NCBI GenBank assembly: GCA_963277665.1
Contig: OY728121.1
Span: 1,656,622,062 to 1,656,686,061, forward strand
Direction: 5' to 3'
Length of the DNA: 64,000 nt
Origin: Viscum album
Taxonomy: Eukaryota; Streptophyta; Magnoliopsida; Santalales; Viscaceae
Below the pieces are notes generated by a model, which was not told the DNA's origin, searched no databases, and was given only the letters and a program-made list of their open reading frames with translations. This document shows positions 1 through 13,800 of the stretch, piece after piece; within the stretch, counting starts at the first letter, position 1; every line of letters starts with the position of its first letter. A program made the translations under genes and the position numbers.

Positions 1-1407
1 GTCAGGTCGGGCCAGGTCAGTCCGACCTGGTCGGACTGGACCTGGATCCCTCTCGGGCTCCGAAACGCATAAAAGGTCATAACTTGCGAACTGGACGTCC
101 ATTTGAAAAACTGTCTACGGCGCTAGTATCCTTGGAGAGAGACAGTTTTTATGAGATATTCTGTGAGAGTTTTAGAGAAATTTGGAGTATTTCCATGTTG
201 GATCGAATCTGAATACAACCGGGTCCTCATTACTAAAATTCTAATTACTTACAGAAGAGGCATCCGGTTGACGCGCCGTCTATTGCGTTGGGACCCTTAT
301 GACGTGAAAAATAATCAGGTTACTTATTTGGGGGACTTTGTGCTAGTTTAAATATGACTAGTGGCTTGAGGATAAATTCTCACAGAATCAAGTGTACTAT
401 GAGCCGAAATCCAGTTGCTGGTAGTGAGGTGGAGGTTGGAGGCAGATCATACAGAGGTTAGTACCGAGAATTCCTGTGTGGATTTTCACCTATCGTTCTT
501 GTGTTTTCTAGATCCTCTATGGGTCAGCGCTTAGCAATCCTATGTGGGTCAGTGCATACTGATGTTGTATGGGTCAGATCCATTGTGGGTTAGTGCTCAG
601 CGATCCGATGTGGGCCAGCACAAACAAAACATGTGTGGGTCAGATCCTATGTGGGTCAGCGAGGGTTAGTACTTATCAACTGCAGGTGGGTCAAATCCTG
701 TGTGGGTCTTGTGTGGGTCAGACTCTGTATGGTTAGTAGCAGTTCCTCTTGACAGAATAAGATGATCAAGCTTTACGACTAATCATGTGTACTTCTATGC
801 TTGACTTTTACCTGGATTGATCTAGGTTTATTGATTTGTACTTTGTGATTGAGATCATTATTTGTGGTTTTTTTCATTGTGGAATTATAAGAGACCTTCA
901 GGAGTCTTGGGGTCCCTACTGAGTATTGTAATACTCACCCCTACAAAGGATTCACCCACACCTTGTTCTGCCTTGTACAGACGACGAGCAGCTTGGAAGA
1001 GACATTAGGGAGCCCTGACCAGGCGACACATGGAGGTTACTGGTTAGTGTGCAGAGTAGTTGAGATGATCTGCACCTACCCTTCAGGTAGGATCCTTGGT
1101 GGATGATCTCATGAGCTGTTTCCTGTTTCCTGTTGTAGTTTTATCTTTTCAGTTGGGCTTGTTTTTGACCCCTTTTCTTTTAGTACTTACTATTACACAT
1201 AGTTGTGGTTACTAGTTGTGATTGTACCTTACTCTTCCATTGTGTTTTTATTTTTCATAGTCTAACCTTCTTGTGGGTGTATATTTTTTGTGGAAATGCC
1301 TTCCCATTTTTGGGAAATTCCTTTCCAGTTCTAGTTTCCAACCTCGGGCCTATGGAAGGAAAGATTGGGGTAGTCCTGGCACGGGCCCCGAGGGACGGGT
1401 CATGACA
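1..1407 (+). mobile_element. Ty3/gypsy (Tekay/Del-like) LTR, 3' part
   Basis: This is the end of a long LTR whose start lies left of the window. The last bases, 1391-1407, read agggacgggtcatgaca, a form typical of the 3' end of plant gypsy LTRs, ending in CA. Upstream, 940-1040 carries the stretch tactcacccctac followed by acgacgagcagcttgg, which I recall as usual in the U5 part of Del/Tekay LTRs. A TATA-like cataaaagg lies near 69. GC content is visibly higher than in the sequence to the right. Sequence after 1407 is unrelated AT-rich DNA. There is no coding capacity. Family assignment is from memory of LTR ends and is moderately sure; plus orientation follows from the CA end. Confidence 0.6.
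517..725 (+). repeat. Degenerate GTGGGTCAG minisatellite inside the LTR
   Basis: The word tgtgggtcag and close variants recur about ten times at irregular 10-35 bp spacing (for example near 518, 541, 567, 582, 607, 631, 648, 685, 700 and 710), often followed by atcc or gc. It sits in the middle of the gypsy LTR. No protein meaning is apparent. Confidence 0.6.
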
Positions 1408-4400
1408 ATACGCAAGGTGTTTTCTTTGAGAATGAAATTACTCCTCAATTTAAATCCCAATATATCAACCACAAAACACTTCCTGGTATCCTGGGGAAAA
1501 TAAAACAGAAGAAATAGGTATGATAAAATGCTCCATAAGTATAATAGTATAGTAGAATCTATCATGAATATATAATTATAACCAATATATCATGCTAAAT
1601 AACTAAAACACATTCCATTTAATCAATAGAATGAGCATAATATTATTGAAATAAATGATGACAAAATAAAGACCTATAAATAATCACATAAACTTGAAAC
1701 TTATCGACAGATGTTATAACTAGTCGAATAATCACATGAGAATAGATGATCTCATAATGAGGGGATGCATAATGTTGAAAATAAAAAAACTATCATGAAA
1801 TTTCACAAAATATTTTAATTCTATGGGTAGAAACCTATCTAATTTGGCTAAATAATTTGAATCATGAGGTCTATTAAGGAGCCAAGGGACCATCTATTTG
1901 TGGGACCCAGCAATCACTTACTAATTCGAATTCATTAATCATTTGAAATGGGTGAAACATAATCAATATAATAATTTGTATTAAAAAACTATCATACAAA
2001 ATTTTAATACTAACTCCAATCTAGTAAACATAATAATAAACTATCTAGAATAATGTGGTGAATGGTTATGAAATTGTATATCCCTAGAAAAATAACCATA
2101 ACCATCCAAATAAAAAATACTAATGATATAAAAGAAACATATCCCTGCTAGGTCATAGTTATAATAAAGGATTTATTTCATTGATGAATATATAAACCGT
2201 AAAAATATTATTAAAAAAATTCTTCAGGAAAATTACCTTTAAACTTTGAAAATCCCCTTTTAGAAAATAAAGTTAAAAAAATTTGTATTTATTTTTCCCA
2301 AAAAAACAACAAAAAACATTTGAAATAATATTTAAAATATATATTTTTCATGATGCTAGGAAATTCTGTTCATTCTATATATGCTAAAAACATTCCATTA
2401 ACAATTTTGTTAAATGCCAAATGGGAATTGTTTTAGAAAATGAAATGAAAATTCATTTCAAAAATTAATTATAAAATGTAAAAAATGGGTAAAAATTAAT
2501 TTATTAAATCAATATTATAATTTTGAAAAAAAAATTAAACATTTTTAGAAAACATGGATTTGGAAGAAAAATAATTTTCGACCAAAAAGAGAAAAAAACT
2601 CAAATTTAATTAAAAACGTATTATAAATTATTTCAAGTACCAAAGAGTTAGAAAATGGTAATAGTACTTGAAAAGTTAATTATTAACTATATAAGAATAA
2701 AATAAAATATTTTTAAAATAGAAATAAGAAATAATTCCCCTAAGGGAGACTTACACATATACAATCCCGAATAATGATGAGACTGTGAAATAAACTCTTA
2801 CCACTTTGGTAATTTTTGAATTGTAAGACCCATGAATTAAATAAAATTAAATTTTACTTTAAATAACATGAAAATAAATATTTTCATGATATAACTTATC
2901 AAAAGGGTAATTATATCCAACAAACAAAGGAATAATTTGTGAATATATCATATGCCTCATGGAAGATGAAGTGATATGAGAAACTCTTACCTAATGTTCA
3001 AATTCCTTCATATTTTTCCAAAACACTTATATAATAAACATGGGATTATTATAAATATATTAAATAATCATAATCATATATTTCATAACATATATGATTT
3101 AGTTTTATACTTTTATCACCTTTTATTAAAAAATCATTGTAAAAATCACTATTTTGGGTGATAATTTCATTATTTTACATGTAAGTTTGAGGTCATTAAT
3201 TTTGGTCCTTATAATTTTATCATCATTACATAATATCCATAATTTTTAAGATAATATTAATATAATATATATTCATTATATATGTATTTATAGTAATATA
3301 TAAATGTAAGAGATAGAAAATGTATTACACTATTCATAGAGACGGTAGGTCGTATGTACGCATGAACGTTGTTTCCATTTTTCTTAACAGATAGAAAGAA
3401 TGGAAAAAAATATTAATTAATATTTTTAAAATAATTTTTATTTCATATATATAATTAATATTAATCAAATACATCCTTATTACAATCTGTGTAAAAAAAA
3501 TGAAAAACATTTCACATCGCTACGTTGTGGCAGCAGTCCTCACATATGCACAAGCAACATAATTATTTTATAAAGGAATGGAATGTATGAAGGTATATAT
3601 GATATTATAATTAAATAAGTATAATAATTTCATTAATATCATATAAATATGATAAATCCATAATTATATCAATCCTTGAAAGGTGGTTAAAGAAATCAAA
3701 TTACAACGGTTCGTGAGGCGGTAGTCCAACATACAAAATATCGACAGGTTTGTTTCCATTTGATGGAATTTTAGATGGATTTGGGATATTAAAATAACAT
3801 AATGATATCATAGTCTATAGGGTATTATTTTTTAATTATTATCATATTTTAAAAATATTATAATTTTTCATAAGGAAAACTAAAATAAAAACTCAATGTT
3901 AAAAACATCATATCTTTTTCAAAAAAACCTATTTAGGCTTAACCAAAAGAAATTATCGATGGGATTTTGGATCTAAATAAGGCCTATAATATGTGGGTAG
4001 GTATTTTAGGAAGGTATGTGGGTAGCTATTGTCTGAACGAAATGGTTTTTAAAGTATGAATAAGGGAGGATATGTGTTGGCCATATATTAATCATACTAA
4101 AAGAATCAAAAATAAGTAATTGCATAACAATATATATTATAGGGTCAAAATATATCTATAAAATTGTTTTTTATAGGTTTCCAGGTCATTTCAACCATTT
4201 TTTCTTAGTTTAACCTCATAGTAATCCCATTTTTACCTTAACCGTGATAATTAAATTTTCATTATTTTTACTATACATTTTTAAATAATTTTGTTGGCCT
4301 TATATTATAATATAAATTATTATTAATCCAAATATTGAATCCATTTTTTGAAATTCAATTCAAATATGTGGATTAATTGAATTTAAAATTAAACCCTAGT

Positions 4401-5150
4401 TTTGATGAAAGAGAAATTTTCCAACGATCAAATACTCACAAGTATAGATTATTTTATTAGAAAAATTAAATACAATATTTATTTCAATGAAATAAATTAT
4501 TTAAATTTTAAAAAATATTGTGCTAATTTTTCTTTAAAACCAATTTTTAAAATAATTTAACTTTTAAAATAATTAAAATGGAAACATAGTTTTCAATAAA
4601 AATTAGTATTTTTCATTATTCATAAAAAATTAATATTTTTCAGAAAATATGAAATATAAACCCCAAGATTATTCTGAAATTTATATTTAATAACATATGT
4701 ATATATTTTCCAATACATTTTCTAAAACTTATAATAATTAATCTTAAGATATGTATGCAAGGCATCAACAAACCACCTTTAAGAAAAATATAGTTTTCTC
4801 AGAAAGCATATCTTTTTATTACAAATTATTCTTATTTTATTTATAATCAGTGGATGAAAATTAATTTTATTTGATACATTTATAAAACATATAATTTTCA
4901 TGATTTAGTTTTTCCAATTCATACGCACATAATTAACAGATCTATTATAAAAATAATTTTTAAATAATAAAATTTCAATATAGAATCAAATTTTTTTTAA
5001 ACCTCATGTTTTATTCATTACAAGCTATCACATAGATTGAATTAATTATAATTTTTTTTATAAAGGGTGTCACCTTACCTTTTTTTGGTGTTTTGTGTCA
5101 TATACACTACAGAATTTGATGTACCTCTTTTAAAATCATGGGGTGTTACA
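1408..5150. repeat. Repeat family R1, copy 1 (non-coding, probably LTR-derived)
   Basis: This is a very AT-rich stretch without coding signal. Several islands match 21741-26565 in the same order: around 2200-2330 versus 22790, 3330-3366 (gtaggtcgtatgtacgcat) versus 23533, 3690-3780 (gaggcggtagtcc) versus 23900, 3960-4050 versus 24180, and 4215-4250 versus 25200. Both copies end on the right with nearly the same word, catggggtgttaca here and catgaggggtgtgaca at 26565. To the right of 5150 the sequence is inside a copia LTR, so 5150 is an insertion boundary. On the minus strand the end reads TGTAACACCCC, a form common at gypsy LTR starts. A solo or truncated long LTR is the best guess. The left end is cut by the gypsy LTR. 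Confidence 0.5.
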
Positions 5151-5940
5151 TCATGGGAACTTCAATTTATTACAATAAGAACATTGAACTCTATGGGAGG
5201 TTTGGATAGGTACGGTGGTATTCTGGCCAACATAAATTTTGAATTTATATTTATATTATATGTTTTAAGGGTACCAACTTTCTAAATAAACAAGCCATTT
5301 TTCATTGGGGTGTGAGACTGAAAACCCTATGGGGAAGTGGTATGTGGTACTTTATTTATGTATTCTTTTAATAATAAGATATTTTCATTAGTTGTTATAT
5401 TTTGTGAGTGATCCCTAATGAGGTTGGGTGATGGATGACTCAATAAGTGTTGGTTGGTTCTTCTCTTTATAAACTATTGATTTAGTATACATCTTCTACT
5501 TTTTCATGAGATTTCTTGAGGATGGTCCAACTGAGTAAAGATGTATTTTATCCCATATATGTAAAAATTGATTTTTAAGTTTTCAAGAGGGGTTCTGAGA
5601 TTAGGTTTGATATCATTTTCTTGAATCTTATAGTTTCTATTGGTTTTTATTCCATAGGATTTGTTTTGGTGTTTCATATTAGTGACCTCATAATTTTACA
5701 AATTGTCATGCCTTTTTGATATTACGTGTTACTATTTTTATTTATACCATAGGGTTTATTAGTGGTATTCTCAATATATTTGTAGGATTTATGAGCTTAG
5801 TTCCTATAATTTTTGTGTTTTTACCACTTATATCAATCACTAACCCATGAACTATTGGAGGCCAGCATCGAGGGTCACTCTCACCTTCATCTAGGACCGA
5901 GAGTGGATCCCAGTGGGGTGAGGACATCAAAGTGTGTCAT
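5151..5940 (+). mobile_element. Copia 5' LTR remnant (3' two thirds)
   Basis: The stretch aligns by eye with 44700-45530. Shared blocks are near 5235 (ccaacataaattttgaattt) and 5405-5450, gagtgatccctaatgaggtt, against gagtgatccttgttgaggtt at 44990. R1 interrupts its left part at 5150/5151. The right end is followed directly by a primer-binding-site-like word at 5942, which supports a plus-strand element and an LTR end near 5940. Confidence 0.5.
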
Positions 5941-5941
5941 C

Positions 5942-5953
5942 TGGTATTTTAAG
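5942..5953 (+). other. Candidate primer binding site (tRNA-iMet type)
   Basis: The word tggtattttaag follows the LTR end. The canonical plant copia site is TGGTATCAGAGC, so only the first six bases and a few others match. Position supports it more than sequence does. Confidence 0.35.
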
Positions 5954-8900
5954 TGAAATTTATTACGGGGTTTAATGTTATGTACTGGTGAGGAATTCCT
6001 GGGTTTTGTAAGGTAGCCTCATTAAACAAATATAGTTTGAGATTTAATAAGATTTACGATCTCAGAAATAAGAATTTTGGGACCACTATAATATGATGCA
6101 AGAACCTTAATATCCCCCAACATCCTATTAATGATAATTTTTATATTGAGGTATATATGTAAGAAAGGTACATGCAAAATACTTTTTTCTCATGTAATTG
6201 AACTAGAGTAATTCTAGGGGATTAATTAAAATGAATCTAACAAAACAATCTTAAATGAATTCATTTCCACTAGTCTTAGGGAATTTCTTCTCATTGGAAA
6301 CATGTGATTCAATTTTATGGATATTAAGGTGGGGACATTAGAGTTCTTATTATAATTTATTTTAATTTCTTGAGGTGTTTTTAGGGTAGTTTTTTGTTAT
6401 ATTGTGTGTTAAACCTTATTTTCATTAATTTTCATAATTGGTTATACATAAGTTTATTTGATTATTATTTTATGTGATTGTGTTATTTAAAGAAATGTTG
6501 AGTTTATGTTAATATTGACTAGAAAAATATCATTTTAGTACAACATGATTCAAACAAAGAATATTAAAAAGAATGTAAAATATTTAATATGATAATGGAT
6601 AAATTTTTGGTACCTTGTTATGCAACAGAAGTTAAATTTTAGTGTATTTTAATTAGTAATGAGTTATTTTTAGAATTTCATTTTCAGATTTGGTAAATAT
6701 GATTTTGAGTACTCATTAATAATATGTAACAATGTGCAACTTTTACTTTACTTTCCTAAATAATTTTTTACCTTATTAGTAATATATTTTCATAAATGAA
6801 TGAAACCCATCTATTTTTATTAAATTTGGGTTGATTTCAAATGTTTCTTACACAATTGGTTTGGTTTTTTGGAAAATAGGACTTGTTGACGACATATCAT
6901 AAGGGATGATTAAAAAATTATCTTAAATTATTTTGGTGAAAATAAAAAGTTTTAAGGTATGAATCATGATTTATTTTCAAACATTAAATATGTGGGTTTT
7001 ATTGAAATGTTTTAAAATTTTAAAATGTTTTTTGTTTATTGACCCTACTAAGAATACTGAAGTGTCTAAAATCCTGAGATGTGATTTTTTTTCTTTGAAT
7101 GTGTTTTTGTATGATTTTATTGATTTTGTTTTTTTCTCATTGTGGGATTAATATGGTTGGTTGAGATAAGTGGTATTTGTTTTATTGGTTTATGGTTTGG
7201 TAGTGATGGGAGTGTAGTGTAGATATAGTAAAGGATGGTTATAATTAATGAAATTGGTGAGTTGGTTCTGTAATTTGGGAATAATGTGATCCTTACAAGG
7301 TTTATGTAATTTTATATTGTTGGGTGTGATTTAATTGTTTGAACTAACTTAATTTTTTTATGGTTTGCACTGAAGATATATCAGAAGAACATCACAATGA
7401 TATGGAACTCTAAAATCATAAGAATGAGTCCATGGATAAAATATTATTTTTATTTCAGAAGCATAAGGTTTTGAAGCTACATGATTTAGTTTTAGGCCTA
7501 AAAGTTGAGGAATGGTTATAATATATTGAGGTTTCCTTATAATTTATAAGGAATCTTTCTTAGTTTCATGTTTCTCTACAAATGAGTTCATTTATAGGGG
7601 TTTCTCATGTATGGTGGAAGATGAATCATCATCATACAAATGTGGTTTCATTGGAAGTATTACGTGTCTTGGATAAGGATGATTTTGTTCACAGGGCATG
7701 TAGGAATCAATGTTGAGAGGATCACTCGAAGGTCCAACTAGGGGATACTAGTGTGTGTGAAATTTGAATTTTCCCCTTATTTTTCTAGTTTTTATGCCCC
7801 CTAGCTATTGAAGGATTGAAAAAATGTAATTTTAAATTTTCATTGAGGTTGGAGATCTAATGGAGGTGGAAGATATTTCGGTTCAAGTTCTATATGTAAA
7901 CAAGAGATCATGTTGTTTTAATCAAGAGGAACCATCTCAAAGATTCTAAGAAATATAAAGGTGGCACCTAATGTTATGGGGTGGGCGCTAATCAGAGGAA
8001 GGAATTTAAATGGCCTCTTGAGTTTGGGGCACATCCTTGATCCTTAAGCACTTTTCACATTTGTAATCCTATAATGAGTATACTGATGTTTGTTTGGTGG
8101 AATAGGGTGCCAGCGGTTCTATTTTTTCATGATTTAATAAGTTCCATAGTTTAGTAAAAGTGGTTGATTGGTCAATAGGATTATCATGTTTTCTTTATCT
8201 ATTATTTAGTAAGGGGTGAGTTTTTTATAGTAATCTAATAGTGTGTATGTTTTTTGATTTGAAAAAATTAATCTTTTCTTAAATGAAATCATTATTTTAA
8301 AAAATCTCATAGATTTCAGTTGAAATGTTTTCTCTCAATTATACTTTGGAATTTCTCTTGAGGTTTTAAACCTCTGAATTCATCAAGATCAAACTTTATG
8401 TACTTAAGTTACTCTCTTCCAATTTTCTTCTCTTCCTTTTTCCTCTTTTTAACAGCGATTATTTTAGTGATTTTTTCCTATTTTAAGTCAGAATCTAGGT
8501 ATGATCGGATGGTGGTTCATCATGGTTAGGTTTTTAGGTGTTCTGTATTGATTTTTGATGTTCTTTATCCTTTTTTATCCTATTCTTGTGAATTCTTCCT
8601 TTGAAGATTCATATCGTAGTAACTGATCCATGGATCTATATCTATCATTTAGGTGAATATATGGAATTAAAATTCTATTTATTTCATTGGATGTATAGTA
8701 AGAATTGTCTTAATAATGATAAATAATCAAACTAAAATAAATTTATAGAATAGGGTGATTTTCATATGTTTATATATTTCCAAGATATTATATATTTGGT
8801 TGGTGTTGTATTTTTATTTTTGTTGTATGTTTTCTTAATACTATGAATTATACACTCTTTTTTGTTTAATGTACTAAAATGAACCTTCATAAAAGTATAA

Positions 8901-10490
8901 TCATTTAAATATGAAAATAAAATTATTTCTTGATAACTTTGGAAGAATGGTCACAATTTTTAGATAGTCGAACTTGATTACTATAAAAGAATGAATAAAA
9001 AGTGGTCTTTTGTGTGACTTGTTGTTTTCCTACTACATTCATTATTTCTTATTGTTGTGAACAAGTGTTCAAATGATTTTTTTTATTTTGAGAGATTGAG
9101 AACTATTTTTGATACACCTATGATTTTTATAATTGATTAAATCATGTAAATTGGGTAATAAATAGGTTAAGCTGAAATATGGAATCTATGATAAAAATAT
9201 TTGGATGTAGAAACCTATTTATAATGAATGAATGATGTGATAATTTGTCTCCTATTATTTATGTGAAAATAGGGCGAAGTGGTGTTGTGGTTACTGGTTT
9301 GGAATGTGTGATGGTTTTTTAGTTGTTTTGTGAGTGGGTTGTGGGATCCCAATGACACAGATATAATTGGTAATAATGGATATAATGGTGATTCAGAGAT
9401 GATTTTTTTTCTATTAGTGAAATATTGAACAATTTAATTCAAAATGTCTATGGGATAGAATTTAATACAAAAAATGATTAATAAATAGATAGTAGTAAAC
9501 ATGGGCTAGAATTGAACGTGTGATAGCTAATAACAAACCATCAATAATGAAATGAACGGAATGGTATTTGATATGGTTAATGAATTTAATAATCAATGTA
9601 ATATATTTTTTAATATGTTAATTATAGAAATTAGTAAATGGTGGATCCCAAGATGATAAATTTTTAAGGATGATATGGTTATTCCATATGATATATGGGA
9701 TTGGTTATTATTCTAGAGATGAAAATAGTGTCTAGGGAATGGTAAAAATGTTGTAATGGTTGTGGTGGGTGTGGTAGTGTTGTATTGTTAGTAACCATAT
9801 TTAGATGTGTTTGTGTAAGGCGATATATAATTGTATTTTCTTTCAATTTCATAGTCACCACACCCATGTGAGAGATCTTGATGCCTGAATGTTTTAATTG
9901 GGTTGGGTTTATTCCCCAGTCATCCAGGTTTGTAAAGAAATGAATTATTTACTACTCACTCTTCTCTTCTCTCCCTTTAGATTTAGTATAGGATATGATG
10001 GTTAGAGACTGTTATAAGAATATTGGTTATAATTTATTAAGGTTATTTTTTTTAAATATTCCATAATATGAATATATATAGTGGGGATCATGCATGGAAG
10101 GTATAGGGAATTAGGTTGATGTCCTTCATGGACATGACACTCTATTGTTTTGTGGATATGTTGTTTTTATGTGATGTTACATGGTGTGGTAATCAATAAA
10201 ATGTGGAGGGAATGAGTTTCATATTCTATATGTTCATGATGATATAATTTTTTGGATATGTGGTCATGGATTGCTTCAAATAAGCATATTGGTCCCTGAT
10301 TGTGGTTGGGTGCTAGGATTGTGAATATTCTTCAAGCCACAAGATTTAAATCAATGGATGTTAAGGATAATGTTGTTTTTTTCAGCCTTGTTTCAGTATC
10401 TTCTTCAGTAACCATCATCATATGGATGTGTATACCTAAAGTCACAAAATTAAAATATGTTTTGGAAGTTTGTCTACATTTGGAAAATAG
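5954..10490 (+). pseudogene. Decayed internal region of a plus-strand copia element
   Basis: About 4.5 kb lies between the candidate primer binding site and the next LTR start, which is the usual internal size of a Tork-like copia. Coding sense is nearly lost. The plus strand is T- and G-rich and stops occur in every frame. A gag-like patch may lie at 7560-7740. The tail at 10425-10490 weakly resembles the end of a copia RNase H/pol frame (KLKYVLEVC). I cannot place protease, integrase or reverse transcriptase. The evidence is mainly position between the LTR-like blocks; an unrelated filler sequence is possible. Polypyrimidine tracts at 8412-8450 and 9958-9977 have no clear role. Confidence 0.35.
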
Positions 10491-10494
10491 AGCT

Positions 10495-10865
10495 AGTGAA
10501 TAGGATTCCAGTTATAGTAGTTGAGTCATTGCTAGCTATTTTATAATAGTAAAGTCAATATATAGTTGACAATGATTATCATATGGAGATTCAACCAGTT
10601 TATAGGTTGGGTATCTCTATAAAAGAGAGGTGTGGAAAGATATAGTAATAATGACTATATGAATTTATCATGAATTTTAACCGGTTTTTTAATTCTAGTG
10701 CATAAATTCTGAAAGGAAAGTACAATTATTTAATGATCTTTAGCACTAAACTTGGGGTGGGTTAAAATTTATAGTGAACATAGGTTCAACAATTTAGTGA
10801 TTAATTTAGTTATTTGGTCTACATCCCAATAAAATGTATTAATGTTTAGAAGGACACATTGAATA
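10495..10865 (+). mobile_element. Copia 3' LTR, first ~370 bp, with TATA box
   Basis: It aligns with 44168-44720, the 3' LTR of a second copia. Shared are a gtagttgag block at the start, the promoter-like stretch gtatctctataaaagagagg at 10611-10630 against the block at 44285-44310, and aacataggttcaac near 10785 against aacttaggttcaacc. The TATA box TATAAAAG is at 10618-10625. Homology stops near 10865, so the LTR is truncated. Confidence 0.5.
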
Positions 10866-10869
10866 ACTC

Positions 10870-13800
10870 ATGTGTATTTTTCAGTTTCCTATAAGTCATG
10901 TTAATTTTAGTTGGTTTTAAAATTATTAAGAGATTTGAAAAATGAGGAAGGGAAGGTTTGGATCAGTCAGTAAAATGGATCCGAAAATGGATTCTAGAAG
11001 TTATAGACAAAAAATTATCCCATCCATAAGGATCTCAAACTTATATTGGTTGGAGACAAACCTAAAAATTTGGAGAAATGTTAATGGAAAAATTTGTATA
11101 TAATAGTACATGGATTAGAGAGGATTTAATTCTTGTGGAATGTAGTCCTCAATATTAGGTATAAGAAGATGAAGACTGGAGTTATTGAATCTCAGGTGGA
11201 TATGTACAAAAAACCAACATTATAAAACAAAGTGTTCATGATGAGATTTTTTACATGAGTCTATTGGAATGATAGTCAAGGGAAGAACATGTGAATGAAT
11301 TGAACATGATCTATAGCTATCAAAAATTAATGAAAGTACCATTCATAAATGATGTTTGTATGATCACGTGTCTATGTGGTAATGAGTGTTCCTAAAGGAA
11401 TTTGAGTTTTCTAGTTTGGATAGGGTGAAATTTTAAAACTAGGATTTGGAATTGAATTATGAGAGTTATAAATCCTCAAATATGTTTTTTCGGAATCGTA
11501 ATAATTTTTGGGAGGCATATCAGGGGATTTAGAGAGACCAAATAGACCTTATAGTGGATTGTGTAGCCTAGGACACCACACACCACTGGAAAAATAATGT
11601 TTGATTTAGGATTGACTATAGCACACCATCAGTTGACTGATTTCTATAAATATAAATCCATTAAGAATATGTAACAACCGAAAATCTAGAGGCCTTGTAC
11701 TATCAATCTAGTTGGGATTAAATATTTAAGAATGAAAATTCTCCCCCTTGAAATTTATAAGGGTACAACCCCATCCTTTTCACTTGGTTGTGTGAATAAT
11801 CCATGGATAGAACCCCATTTTCTCCCCTTCTCCCCTTGATTAGGGGTTGTTTTTTGGGAATTTTTTTATTGATTCAGGGTATTTTTTGTATTCCATTACA
11901 CCAACAACCTATGAGGCTATATGATGAATTTGATAGTATCATGGAATGATATTTCCTCCAATAATTAGGTGTGGAACTAAAAGACCAATTGTTGTAGAGG
12001 ATTTTGAGTTCGATACTTACAATCTAGTAATGATATTGAAGACCCATGTGGGTTGCCCTTTGGGAGTTTCCCCTAAAAGGGTGTGTGTGACCATGGGTAG
12101 ATGTGGTTGTGAATGACACCCTCTAACCTTAATTGATAGTTAAGCCCTTTGGGGATATGACGATGGTGTTGGAAATGGGTGTTTGACATCCTTTTTGTTA
12201 TTTTTATTTATTTATATTCAAGATATATGATTTCTAAATATTCTTGGGAATCATCTGTCGAGCCAAAAATTGTTATGCTTGTCGTGATGCCTAAAAGTCA
12301 CATTTTGATATGGATGAGACCCTATCATGCTCCGAATATTTTATATCTTATTTCTTAATATTTTTTTATCATATTTCTCGTCTGAATAGAATCCTACGTA
12401 TATGGTTTATAAAATTATGGATTCCTAGCTTTGGTTGATAGGATCCCACAACAGAGATATTGTTATGAATACAAAAAGGAATACATGGGATTCCTAAGAT
12501 TCCTTTGAAATAGTGAGACCATTTTGAATTCATGGGAGTAATGGGATTTTAATGGTGATTCAATTATAAAATTAATAATTCATAGGACTCTTGAGATTAG
12601 AATAGTGGTATAAGGTATTGGGTGGAAATATAACCCTAAACATGGATGTTGGATATCTAGAGGGTGATAGTTTGATCTCCTTAATTGATGTCTATGATAC
12701 CCCCTAGGATCAGATCAATAAACCATATATAGTACAACTAAATATTTGAGTTTTATTGGATGCCCAAAATAATGAATTTGGGGTATAGGAATGTACTACA
12801 ATTGATTTCCAAGGTCTTATAGGAATCAATCGTGCTTATATGTATAGTATTTCCTAGGACTTCTCCATTCTAGGAATCAGATTTCAACCTAACATTTAGA
12901 ATGCTCGTGTAATATCATGGGTATCACTATTAGGGATTAAGGATGATATATTCTTTTTGATCCCCTAGGGTTCATTTCTCGTCATGGGGGAGGCATGAGC
13001 ATAAGAACCCCATAATAGGGATAGAGGTCCCCATATTTTCATTCTCATACTCGTAGATACCCAACACTAAAAAAGTTATGTCTATTTTTTCATGGTCTAA
13101 AACCTATCTATTGATTATGGTTAATAGGCTTGGCCTAGGTAATAGGCATATGACCTTTGGGGTGGTTGTGATTAGGTGGTTGGCATGGTAACCAGCACAT
13201 TCTTAGAGAAATTTATTCATTTGATTTTTGTGGTAATTTTTGGTGGGTTTTTTATTTATTTATATTCAATAGTTATTTATGGTTTATAGATGAGCTTGTA
13301 ACATGAACATGTCAATATATTTCAAGTATGTTTGGGAAAGTGTTGGTGGTGCCCAATTGAGTTATATATGAAAAAACCTACCCAGGAAACCAATAAACTA
13401 GGGTACTTGAGATGACTTTGGCATGGTTTCAGACATGGGTTGGGAAGATACATTTTATTTCATGATTGAGATGAATTTAATGGATGGTCATGAGACTAGT
13501 ATGTGGTATTCATGTCTCCTCTATGTCTGTAACTTTTATACAAGCATGACCATTCAAGTTTTTGTGTTTCATTTCATTTTGTTATACATGAACTTATTTA
13601 TTTATATTTCAAGTATACTGTATTATTTAGTTATTCCCACTATTATTTATCACTCTAATATAGAGTAATATCCCCCTCACCGTACTACCTTAGACCGTAT
13701 CTAGTATTCAGGAGCCTCTAGAATATGAGAGGAACATCTGATGTAATGTCAGAATTGGTTAAATTACTTTTTAGAGTGAGAGAGGTCAGAGAATTACAAA

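Noticed and set aside
151..351. 66-residue plus-strand open frame
   Set aside because: Lies inside the gypsy LTR, has no recognisable domain, and LTR sequence is non-coding.
8412..8450. Polypyrimidine tract that could be a splice acceptor or a minus-strand polypurine tract
   Set aside because: No LTR border or exon lies beside it; the same applies to 9958-9977.
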